DNA of 64,000 bases from Candidatus Zixiibacteriota bacterium (GTDB lineage Bacteria; Zixibacteria; MSB-5A5; GN15; FEB-12), in NCBI GenBank assembly GCA_040753875.1, contig JBFMDV010000025.1:159447-223446 (forward strand). The letters are read 5' to 3'. Below the pieces are notes generated by a model. That model was not told the DNA's origin, ran no database searches, and was given only the letters and a program-made list of their open reading frames with translations. Each line of letters begins with the position of its first letter. The first letter of the stretch is position 1. The translations under genes and the position numbers were made by a program. Positions 26,328-34,593 of the stretch are shown in pieces.

Positions 26328-28601
26328 TCATGCAGTCGGCACCCGTCCGTCCGGTGACGACACTTTCATGCGAACCACGAACCGTGTCCATTGCCCTGGC
26401 TCGCTTGAGACGTCGATACTGCCGCCGTACAGCTCCACTATGCGCTTGGCGATGGCCAGTCCCAAGCCGTTCCCCTTGCTCGGTTTCGTCGAGAAGAAAG
26501 TATCGAACACACGCGGAAGGTCACTAGCGGAAATGCCGCACCCGTTATCGGTGACGCTTACCAGCACCTGACCTGCCTCGTGCTTCGCCTCGATGACAAT
26601 ACGCGGGTCCGGACACTCTGTCAAGGCATCGAGGCTATTGAGCACCAGGTTATTGAAGACCATATACAACTGGCGGTGATTCGACTGGACCCAAGGGCCA
26701 CCGTCACCAGGCATCTCAATGGCCACCTGCTGTTCTTGTATGCGCATATGGTTTGCCTGGAATACCTCCGCAACAACCTTGCACAGGTCCACCGTCTCAA
26801 GCGCGGCTTCCGTATCCAGCTTTGTGTACTGCGAGATCAGCTCCGTCACGCCGATGGCGCGCGCCACTGCCTCCACGGCGGTCCTGGCAAACCGGTCGGA
26901 TTGCATACTGTCCGGTACCGTCGGCGCCTTCTTCGCGAGCATCTTGTACAGCGCCGCCTCGGCGGGAAACAGTGCGTTTCGTATTTCGTGGGCGAATCCG
27001 CCGGCGATGTCGCGCGCCTGCCGGTACTTCTCCTGTGCCACTATTGTAGCCTGGGCCGCTTTGAGCGCCTGGTGAGTTCGTTCAAGTTCTTCTTTTTGCT
27101 GCGTGATAAGACGCGCGCTGGCCTTCGCCCGATAGCGAAAATAGTTGAGCAGCACCAGCGCCACAACCAGCCCTGACAGGGTCATGAGAATGGGTGTTTG
27201 ATAGTTCACGTAGATCACTGTCAGCATTTCCACGATCCCGCGTCTTTGAAAAGATCCAACCACATAATTATTCGGGCCTGAAAACAAGAACACGCTCGTC
27301 TTGCCTGCCGAATCCAGGTAAAGGGACTGAACTTCAGAGACATTGATCGGAATAGCGGCCAGTTGGTCGAACTCCGTGGTAAAAATCCCGCTTTGGAAGA
27401 TCAGCACTGGTTCATCAATGCCGGAAACCCGGAATTCGCCCATGAATTTCCCTAGTGACGCCGTGTCAGTGACCGCCAGCAGGTTAAGGGCGGTATCGTA
27501 GATCTCGACGCGACTCCAGGCAGGCATCAGCCATATGGCCTGCTGCGGAGGGCGCCCATACTCGCGACTCCACAGGTCATCGGCCGCGCCATTGACCCGC
27601 AGGCTCCGGAGCGCCCGCCCATGCCGGTCGATCTTCGTTAATATGGAACGGCCGGGGACGAACGTCTCGCTATCCGAACTCTCGTAGTCCACATTATGCC
27701 CCACGTAAAAGTACTCGTGAGATTCTCCCCGCCGAAGCATGGGGGTGGATGCCCGGTGCACGACCGTGCGGCAGAACGTGATCTCGCCGCGAGCATTCAC
27801 CACTGCGAGTTGGCCTATATTATCGTCGAAGACGCTGTCGGTGAGACCGATCGCTTGTCGACTGGTGCAGAAGATCACTCCGGGATCGATAGAATCCCGC
27901 AGGTTCATGAAGTTGTACCACAGCACGGGAGTCGCCACTGGGACCGACCATTCGACCCGCCGTGCCTCCATATCGACACAATATACACCCCGGGGGTCGC
28001 CTGGACGCGGCGAGTACATGTAGACAAACACCTCACATTGCCCGTCGTAGTCATAGTCTTCGGCCAGCAGCATGAGCATCCGCGGCTCGCCGGCGCCGCC
28101 GGTATGACGCGACAGCGAACAAAGAAAAATGCTGTCCATCGTCCCGGTCTCCGGATAGAGCCGTATCACCCATGCTGAGTCCTCGCCAAGCATGGCAGCC
28201 GCCACTTCATTCTGGCCGGTTCTGGAATCACGATACGCTAAGACATCTGTGACCGGCAAAGGGATACGAACCTGGCTTTTCACTCTCCAGGGATATTCTA
28301 TATTGGACGCAATGGCTGCCGCTTCGGGAGAACCATACGGATTGAGAACGGCCACCATCCTGGCCGGCGACTCCCCTACATGCCCGACCTTCAAAACGTG
28401 GGCAGGACGAATCGTAGCGGCACGACCTATCCCTTCCTCACGGGTAAACACAACATCGAGCGTGTACGGTAGCCAGGTATCGTCATAGGCGTATCTTATG
28501 TGAAGCCGTTCAACCGCCGCTGTGTCAACGGTCCACAAGAACAACAACGCAAGAAGAGTTATGAAGAATGGGCGAAGATGGATGCGAGAGTACCGATTCA
28601 T
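26328..28601 (-). CDS. membrane sensor histidine kinase with large extracytoplasmic domain
   Basis: From the ATG at 28601 the protein has 757 residues. It has an N-terminal signal/TM segment (PFFITLLALLFLWTVDTA), about 440 exported residues with beta-propeller-like repeats (for example LLAEDYDYDGQCEVFVYMYS), a membrane helix PILMTLSGLVVALVLLNYF, a coiled coil, the H-box GGFAHEIRNALFPAE, and an ATPase domain with NGCGIS and GNGLGLAIAKRIVELYGG. It should phosphorylate the NtrC-type regulator encoded 19 bp downstream. The frame stays open to a TTG at 28679, which would add 26 residues before the signal; neither start has a convincing ribosome site. Confidence 0.88.
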   Translation of the reverse strand: MNRYSRIHLRPFFITLLALLFLWTVDTAAVERLHIRYAYDDTWLPYTLDVVFTREEGIGRAATIRPAHVLKVGHVGESPARMVAVLNPYGSPEAAAIASNIEYPWRVKSQVRIPLPVTDVLAYRDSRTGQNEVAAAMLGEDSAWVIRLYPETGTMDSIFLCSLSRHTGGAGEPRMLMLLAEDYDYDGQCEVFVYMYSPRPGDPRGVYCVDMEARRVEWSVPVATPVLWYNFMNLRDSIDPGVIFCTSRQAIGLTDSVFDDNIGQLAVVNARGEITFCRTVVHRASTPMLRRGESHEYFYVGHNVDYESSDSETFVPGRSILTKIDRHGRALRSLRVNGAADDLWSREYGRPPQQAIWLMPAWSRVEIYDTALNLLAVTDTASLGKFMGEFRVSGIDEPVLIFQSGIFTTEFDQLAAIPINVSEVQSLYLDSAGKTSVFLFSGPNNYVVGSFQRRGIVEMLTVIYVNYQTPILMTLSGLVVALVLLNYFRYRAKASARLITQQKEELERTHQALKAAQATIVAQEKYRQARDIAGGFAHEIRNALFPAEAALYKMLAKKAPTVPDSMQSDRFARTAVEAVARAIGVTELISQYTKLDTEAALETVDLCKVVAEVFQANHMRIQEQQVAIEMPGDGGPWVQSNHRQLYMVFNNLVLNSLDALTECPDPRIVIEAKHEAGQVLVSVTDNGCGISASDLPRVFDTFFSTKPSKGNGLGLAIAKRIVELYGGSIDVSSEPGQWTRFVVRMKVSSPDGRVPTA

Positions 28602-28686
28602 CTTTGACTCGCTGACACGTGAACGGGCGAGCCTGGCTGAAGTATGACGAATACGCACATCGAGCCGACTCACTTTCAAGAAAGGG

Positions 28687-29898
28687 CTAACCTTTCGGAG
28701 AATTCTTCAACCCCAGCCCGATACGGGCTGCCGGCAACAACGTCTTGCGATGTACCACGTGGAATATCAGCGCCAGCACTACATAAGCCGCGGCGACCTC
28801 CATTCGGATATGCGAAACGACCAACTGCAATGTGAACAGCACCACCAGCAGAACCCCTTCCCAGCGGTTCAATCGTAGGTTCACGAGTACCGCGACCGCA
28901 AACAACGATTGAGCGGCCGTCAGATACAACTCATGGTCTTGCAGTTCATCAAGCGGGAATGGCTTGATCGCGCCACCGGCGATTGCGTACACCAACGGAA
29001 TCGTGCCGACCAGAAGGGTCCATTGATTGACTTTGGATGAAATCAGGGCCTTTAGAGCAGAACCTGCGGCGCCACGCAGTGTCCATGTCGCCGCAACGAT
29101 GAACTCGGGAGACTCGGATGCTATCGGCGCCAGCCATTGTACAAGCAGAAACTCCTGAATTCCCAACGCCCGTCCCGTTCCGAGAAGTGACTCCGCGAAC
29201 GGCTCCGCTACAAAGAAGATCACTGCTCCTGCATACAAGAACATGATCGCTGTCGTTATGCGGCGAGGCACTGTTCTCAGATTAGCCACAATCTTCACCG
29301 GCCCCACCAGTTCCGGCTCGTGCGACTCCATCTGCGCCGCCCGACGCGTGTACAGAATGAACAGGGTCACCAGGATCACGGTGTCGATCAGGTTGAGACT
29401 CCCCTTGAGCGGAATGGTGAACGAGTACAAGGTCGCCATCGCCAGATAGAAGATCTCCACACGCTGGGACTCATCCAGCACCAGTTCCTTCTTCTTCGTC
29501 ACCATGACATACAGGAACAGGATGAACGGCCACCCCAGGCCGACCAGCAGACGGTTCGCCCCGGTCATATTGGCAATGGCATAGTGTGACTGCGTGGGGT
29601 CATGGGCCGATTTCCAGGTGAACACGAAATCCACCGCGTACTCCGGGAGCACCGCGATAAGCGCGAGAATCGCCACCGCCAGGGATTCTGAGATATCGAT
29701 CTGCGCCGCCTCTGCCGCCCACGACAGAATGAACGCCCCTCCGAATATTGCGATGCCAAACAAGAACACGCCCAGCACCGGACCGACATGAGCATGCGTG
29801 GCGCCCGTGATAAGACCCGGGACAGTTATGATGAGCGCGAACAGCAGAATGAGATACAAATACGGATCGATGTCATACGAGCGATCGCGAGATCTCAT
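28687..29898 (-). CDS. sodium/calcium exchanger (CaCA) family membrane protein
   Basis: The 403-residue protein has about 11 hydrophobic helices and the two alpha repeats of Ca2+/cation antiporters in degenerate form. The first has AILALIAVLPEYAVDFVF and IANMTGANRLLVG, the second QWLAPIASESPEFIVAA and ISSKVNQWTLLVGTIPL. The acidic residues in VLPEY and ESPEF are where the family binds ions. It likely exchanges Ca2+ or another cation at the inner membrane. Start ATG 29898 with GGGAG upstream. It precedes the sensor kinase in the same direction. Confidence 0.85.
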   Translation of the reverse strand: MRSRDRSYDIDPYLYLILLFALIITVPGLITGATHAHVGPVLGVFLFGIAIFGGAFILSWAAEAAQIDISESLAVAILALIAVLPEYAVDFVFTWKSAHDPTQSHYAIANMTGANRLLVGLGWPFILFLYVMVTKKKELVLDESQRVEIFYLAMATLYSFTIPLKGSLNLIDTVILVTLFILYTRRAAQMESHEPELVGPVKIVANLRTVPRRITTAIMFLYAGAVIFFVAEPFAESLLGTGRALGIQEFLLVQWLAPIASESPEFIVAATWTLRGAAGSALKALISSKVNQWTLLVGTIPLVYAIAGGAIKPFPLDELQDHELYLTAAQSLFAVAVLVNLRLNRWEGVLLVVLFTLQLVVSHIRMEVAAAYVVLALIFHVVHRKTLLPAARIGLGLKNSPKG

Positions 29899-29937
29899 GG
29901 GCGGAATCTCCCTCGAGTAACTATCAATGTCCAGTCT

Positions 29938-30843
29938 TCAACCACGGATCACCATGCTGACAATGTCTTTTCGCAAAAGCACCCCCACCAGCATGTCTCC
30001 TGAAACTACGAACACCCGCCGCACATCCTTGAATATCATCATGGCTGCCACCTCCACGATACGCGTCTCCGGGCTGGTGACCTCGTAATCATCCCGATAG
30101 AGCTGCGAGACCTTTATCTTGTCCTCTTGTTTGAGCAGCTCCTCGAACGGCTCCACGTTCATGGTGTAGTTGATGTTTGAGACCAGCGCGTGGTAGTCTG
30201 GAAGCGCCGCTTTGATCAGATCCCGGTCATTGATAACCCCCACCAGCTTGCCGTTAGTGTCCACCACCGCCAGGGCCGAAAGCCTGTGTCGGAACATCTG
30301 ATTGGCCACCTCGCGGAGTGTGTCATCTGGCGTCACTGAGGCCACCTTGTGGCGCATCACATCCTTCACCAGCAGTTCTTTGTCGACGCAGACGTGAGTA
30401 TCGGCTACCAGTTTAACCAGATCCGCCGGCTGTTCCATCACGAGTATTTTCTCCAGCACGCCGGGCGTTCGCGCCACCCTGGCCAGACCGGACAAAGTCT
30501 GCAGATACAGTTTAGCAATGGTCGATGGGGTCAGAAGCAGGCAGACCACGTGCAGCGGAACACGGTCGGCCGTTCTCCCTTCCAGGCCTTCCTTCGACAC
30601 GCCGATCACGACATACATTTCCCGAACGGCATCGGTGCGCGCATGGGGAAACGCGAAACCGTGACCATACGAGGTGTCCTCGATCTCTTCACGCTCCCGG
30701 ATCGAACGCAGGACTTCCACGAAGTCGAATGTCACTCCTTCTTCGCGGATCATCTCGAGGAGTTCCACCACCGTCTCCGCCTTGGAGTGAGCCCGCAAGT
30801 TCAGATTGATGCGGTGCTCCATGAGCAGATTAGCCAGCTTCAC
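29938..30843 (-). CDS. PTS EIIA-type-2 domain fused to a CBS pair
   Basis: The 301-residue cytoplasmic protein has a fructose/nitrogen-type EIIA domain at residues 1-150, with the phosphorylatable His67 in GFAFPHAR. A pair of CBS domains follows at about 160-300 (VKDVMRHKVASVTPDDTLREVANQM and the VGVINDRDLIKA / VGVLLRKDIVS turns). CBS domains bind adenine nucleotides, so this looks like a regulator coupling phosphorelay and energy state. No PTS permease or HPr is nearby. The GTG start lies inside the upstream DUF502 gene (14-bp overlap), with GAGGTGG as ribosome site, so the two are coupled. Confidence 0.88.
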   Translation of the reverse strand: MKLANLLMEHRINLNLRAHSKAETVVELLEMIREEGVTFDFVEVLRSIREREEIEDTSYGHGFAFPHARTDAVREMYVVIGVSKEGLEGRTADRVPLHVVCLLLTPSTIAKLYLQTLSGLARVARTPGVLEKILVMEQPADLVKLVADTHVCVDKELLVKDVMRHKVASVTPDDTLREVANQMFRHRLSALAVVDTNGKLVGVINDRDLIKAALPDYHALVSNINYTMNVEPFEELLKQEDKIKVSQLYRDDYEVTSPETRIVEVAAMMIFKDVRRVFVVSGDMLVGVLLRKDIVSMVIRG

Positions 30844-31492
30844 GACCCACCTCGGTTTCCTGCTTCCACTGTAGTCCCTTCTTGTTTCTTATCATCGGCG
30901 GCGCCACCACTCCGCCTGAGACCACAAACTTGATCCCGGCTTCCACCGTCATGTCCACAGCCAGCACGTCTTCCAGCGGGATCAGCATCGCCCAACCAGT
31001 GAGCGGCGTGGGCGTCGACGGCAGAAACACCGCCACGAACCGACGCAGCTTTCCCTCCAGATTCAATTCCACATACTGTGTTACAAAACAAAGGGTGTAT
31101 ACGCCGTGCCGGGGGTACTCCACCAGCACCACTTCCTTGAACGACCCGGTTGACGACGTGGTGGTGGCCTCGAGCAGTTGTTTTGTCCCGGAATACACCG
31201 GGCGGATGAGCGGCACGCGCGCGAGAATGCTGTCCCACAACCGGAGCAATCGGTTGCCGATGTAATTGCGGGTCAGGACCCCGGCAACGATAATCAGGAG
31301 AATAGTGGCGGCTACCCCGATCCCAGGCACAGAAAATCCCAACAGCCTGGCCAACAGCGGGCGAAGAATGTTGTCAACCGTCTCGAATAAGAAACGGAGA
31401 ACGACGTACGTAAGAATCAGCGGCACCACCACCAGGACGCCGCTGACAAAATTCCGCTTGAAGACCGTGCCAACCGTTTGAAACAGGGACAT
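30830..31492 (-). CDS. DUF502 membrane protein
   Basis: The 220-residue protein has two N-terminal membrane helices (FVSGVLVVVPLILTYVVLRFLF and VAATILLIIVAGVLTRNYIG). The conserved DUF502 core follows: RLWDSILARVPLIRPVYSGTKQLLE, then FKEVVLVEYPRHGVYTLCFVT, and the loop FLPSTPTPLTGWAMLIPLEDVLAVDMTVE. The family is widespread and of unknown function. It is coupled to the EIIA-CBS gene and separated from nuoN by about 70 bp. Confidence 0.9.
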   Translation of the reverse strand: MSLFQTVGTVFKRNFVSGVLVVVPLILTYVVLRFLFETVDNILRPLLARLLGFSVPGIGVAATILLIIVAGVLTRNYIGNRLLRLWDSILARVPLIRPVYSGTKQLLEATTTSSTGSFKEVVLVEYPRHGVYTLCFVTQYVELNLEGKLRRFVAVFLPSTPTPLTGWAMLIPLEDVLAVDMTVEAGIKFVVSGGVVAPPMIRNKKGLQWKQETEVGREAG

Positions 31493-31564
31493 ACTGTGAC
31501 CGGAATTCAGCGCTCCGGCTCGCTGGGAGTATATGCGGCCGTGTTCGCTCTGTCAATCCCAGGT

Positions 31565-33076
31565 TCAGCGCGGCATGAAGCCGAACGAATACGGAATCGA
31601 GGAAGCGAACTCCAGGATCGGGCCCGGATAGAGACCGAACAAGAGTACGCCTGCCAGCCCGATCGCCACGACCAGCGACGCCGGGAATGGGGCGCTCAGC
31701 TTGTACGGAGAATCCTCGGCGGCGAAGTACATCGTCTTGATGACATACGCATAGTAGTAGAGCGCAAACACCGAGGTCAGCAGGCCGACCCCCACCGGCC
31801 AGTAGAGCCACTGATTGTACGGCGAGGACCCGGCCAGTTTGATGGCCGCGGCGAACACGTAGTATTTCGCCAGGAATCCGGCGAGCGGTGGTATCCCGGC
31901 CAGCGACAACAGGAAGATCGCCAGTGACGCCGCCAAGAACGGCGAGCTTTTGGAAAGTCCTGCGTAACTCTTGATCTCGCACGAGCCGGTCTTGTCCTCG
32001 AACAACGCCACCACTGCAAACGCCCCCATATTGGCGAACATGTAGGTGAACATGTAGAATCCAACCGATGACAGGCCAAGATCATTCAGCGCCAGCATGC
32101 CGATCATGATATACCCGGCCTGAGCAATCGATGAGTACGCCAGCAGCCGCTTGATATTGTGCTGCCGTATCGCCACCACATTGCCGATCACCATCGCCGC
32201 AATCGCCAGGATCGACGTCAGCAATCCCCAATCATTAGGGGCCATAACCGGATCCCAGAAGGCAAAGAGACTGGTCAGAAATATTCTGGCAAACGCCACC
32301 AATCCGGCCGCTTTCGAGCCTACTGAGAGAAACGCCGCAATCGGCGTCGGCGACCCCTCGTATACGTCCGGCGCCCACTGATGAAACGGCGGTAGAGCGA
32401 GCTTGAAGCCTATCCCGGCCGCCGTCAGCACTACCGACAGCACCAGGATGAGGCCGATATTCCCCTGATTGCTCAGTTGGGTAATGGCCAGATTGATGCG
32501 GATTTGCATCAGGTCGGTCGTGCCAGCCAGTCCGTAGACGAATGACAGGCCATACAGCAGGAGCGCCGAGGAAAACGCTCCCACGATCAGATACTTGATG
32601 CCGGACTCCACCGAACGTTTGTCATCTTTGAAGAACGCCGCCAGAACAAACAGCGGCACCGTGGTCAATTCAAGCCCGATATACAGAGTCAGAAGTTCGC
32701 CCGCCGACGCCAGGAACATCATGCCTACCGTCGAGAACAGGATCAGCCCTAAGAACTCGCCGCGGTGATTTACGATCTTGGTCTGCATCACTCCGAACGA
32801 GCTCCCGATAGCCATAAACGCCGCGCCGAGGAATATGACCTTGAAGAACACGGCCAGAGGCTCGCTGAAAAACATCATGCCGAACCCTTTGCCGTAATCC
32901 GTGACCGAGAGAATCACGCCTGTTATCAGGAGGCCGAACAGCGCCAGATACCCGACCGCCGAGCCGGAACGCCGGCGTGTGACCAGGTCAAACGTGAACA
33001 CCACCAGCGCCCAGGAAAAGAGAAACAGCTCAGGCAGCATCAAAGTAAGATTCAGATCGGGCAGCTTCGGTTCCAT
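31565..33076 (-). CDS. nuoN: NADH-quinone oxidoreductase subunit N
   Basis: The 503-residue antiporter-like subunit of complex I has 13-14 membrane helices and the proton-channel landmarks: LELTTVPLFVLAAF, the discontinuous-helix region LALPPFHQWAPDVYEGSPTPIAAFLS, and KRLLAYSSIAQAGYIMIG. It pumps protons in the membrane arm. It is last in the nuo operon, 4 bp after nuoM. Confidence 0.97.
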   Translation of the reverse strand: MEPKLPDLNLTLMLPELFLFSWALVVFTFDLVTRRRSGSAVGYLALFGLLITGVILSVTDYGKGFGMMFFSEPLAVFFKVIFLGAAFMAIGSSFGVMQTKIVNHRGEFLGLILFSTVGMMFLASAGELLTLYIGLELTTVPLFVLAAFFKDDKRSVESGIKYLIVGAFSSALLLYGLSFVYGLAGTTDLMQIRINLAITQLSNQGNIGLILVLSVVLTAAGIGFKLALPPFHQWAPDVYEGSPTPIAAFLSVGSKAAGLVAFARIFLTSLFAFWDPVMAPNDWGLLTSILAIAAMVIGNVVAIRQHNIKRLLAYSSIAQAGYIMIGMLALNDLGLSSVGFYMFTYMFANMGAFAVVALFEDKTGSCEIKSYAGLSKSSPFLAASLAIFLLSLAGIPPLAGFLAKYYVFAAAIKLAGSSPYNQWLYWPVGVGLLTSVFALYYYAYVIKTMYFAAEDSPYKLSAPFPASLVVAIGLAGVLLFGLYPGPILEFASSIPYSFGFMPR

Positions 33077-33080
33077 TGCG

Positions 33081-34565
33081 TTATCGAGCCATCAGCGTGA
33101 TCAGGTTCTGCAAGGTCGCATTCATCAGGTCGTTGAGTGTCTTGGGGTATACCCCCACCCAAAGCGTGAACACGATGAGCGGCGCCACGGTGATGATCTC
33201 GCGAGTGTTGATCTCTGTCAGACCGCCCCACTTGGCGAGGTTGAATTCGCCCAGGAACACCCGTTGCACCATTCGCAGGATGTACGCCGCGCCCAGCACC
33301 ACACCCAGCACCGAGATCCCCACCAGCCATTTGTTCACCTGGCTGAACGCCCCCAGGAACACCATGAACTCGGACACGAAACCGGACATCCCCGGCAGCC
33401 CCAACGAGCCCATGGAGAAAAACACCATGATCGACGTGTAGACCGGAAGTTTCGAGCCAAGGCCGCCGAACGCCGCAATCTCGCGGGTATGAGCCCGGTC
33501 ATACAGGACGCCCACCAGCAAGAACATAGCCCCTGTCAAGAGTCCGTGCGAGACCATCTGGAACATGCAGCCGGCAATTGCTTGCGCCGATGAGAACGCC
33601 GCCAGCGCCAGCATGCAGTACCCCATGTGAGAGACCGAGGAATAGGCCACCAGTTTCTTCAGATCTTTTTGCGCCATCGACACCAGCGCGCCGTAGATGA
33701 TCGCTATCGCACCCAGCACTGCGATCCAGAATGACAGACTGTGCAGTGCCGAGGGAAACATAGGCCAGCTTACCCGAAGCATGCCGTAGGTCCCCATTTT
33801 CAGAAGCACACCGGCAAGAATGACCGAAACCGCCGTGGGCGCCTCGACGTGCGCGTCCGGCAGCCAGGTATGGAACGGCCAGACCGGCACCTTGATGGCA
33901 AATGCTACAAAGAAGAAGATGAAACAGACCATCTGAAGCGTGTGCGACAAATTCGGGCTGGTCTGCAGGAGGGTCAGCATATTCAGGGTGTGCGGTTCCG
34001 TGGTAAAATACAGGATCAGGATCGATACCAGCATGAAAATCGAGCCGAACAACGTGTACAGGAAGAACTTGATGGCTGCGTATTCCTTCCGCGGTCCGCC
34101 CCAGACACCGATAAGGAAATACATCGGCACCAGCATCACTTCCCAGAAAACGTAGAACAGGAAGAAATCAAGCGCCACGAACACGCCCATCATCCCTGCT
34201 TCCAACAGCAGGAAGAATGCAAAATACTCTTTGACGCGGTTCTCGATATTGAACGATGCCAGGATAGACAACATACTCAGTAGCCCCGTCAGGAACAGCA
34301 TCGGCACCGAGATGCCATCGACACCCATGAAATATTGCACGTTGAGCGCCGGAATCCAGTTGTAGGGTCCCTCGACATACGCCATCGCCGACGACCCGGA
34401 ATAATTGACGAAATAATCCCACGTGATCCAGAACGACGTCAGCATGGGAATGATGCTGAACACGAGCGAGGTCCATCGGATCACCTGCTTGTTCTCCTTA
34501 GGGAGAGCCATCACCACCAGCATGCCGAGCAGTGGGATGAAGACGGTCAAGCTGAGTATGCCCAT
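33081..34565 (-). CDS. nuoM: NADH-quinone oxidoreductase subunit M
   Basis: The 494-residue antiporter-like subunit shows FYVFWEVMLVPMYFLIGVWGG, the broken-helix segment VPVWPFHTWLPDAHVEAPTAVSVILAG, and KKLVAYSSVSHMGYCMLAL, all typical of NuoM. It lies between nuoL and nuoN in the membrane-arm order of the operon. Confidence 0.97.
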   Translation of the reverse strand: MGILSLTVFIPLLGMLVVMALPKENKQVIRWTSLVFSIIPMLTSFWITWDYFVNYSGSSAMAYVEGPYNWIPALNVQYFMGVDGISVPMLFLTGLLSMLSILASFNIENRVKEYFAFFLLLEAGMMGVFVALDFFLFYVFWEVMLVPMYFLIGVWGGPRKEYAAIKFFLYTLFGSIFMLVSILILYFTTEPHTLNMLTLLQTSPNLSHTLQMVCFIFFFVAFAIKVPVWPFHTWLPDAHVEAPTAVSVILAGVLLKMGTYGMLRVSWPMFPSALHSLSFWIAVLGAIAIIYGALVSMAQKDLKKLVAYSSVSHMGYCMLALAAFSSAQAIAGCMFQMVSHGLLTGAMFLLVGVLYDRAHTREIAAFGGLGSKLPVYTSIMVFFSMGSLGLPGMSGFVSEFMVFLGAFSQVNKWLVGISVLGVVLGAAYILRMVQRVFLGEFNLAKWGGLTEINTREIITVAPLIVFTLWVGVYPKTLNDLMNATLQNLITLMAR

Positions 34566-34593
34566 AGCGCTATCTATCTCTTTTCAATCAAAA

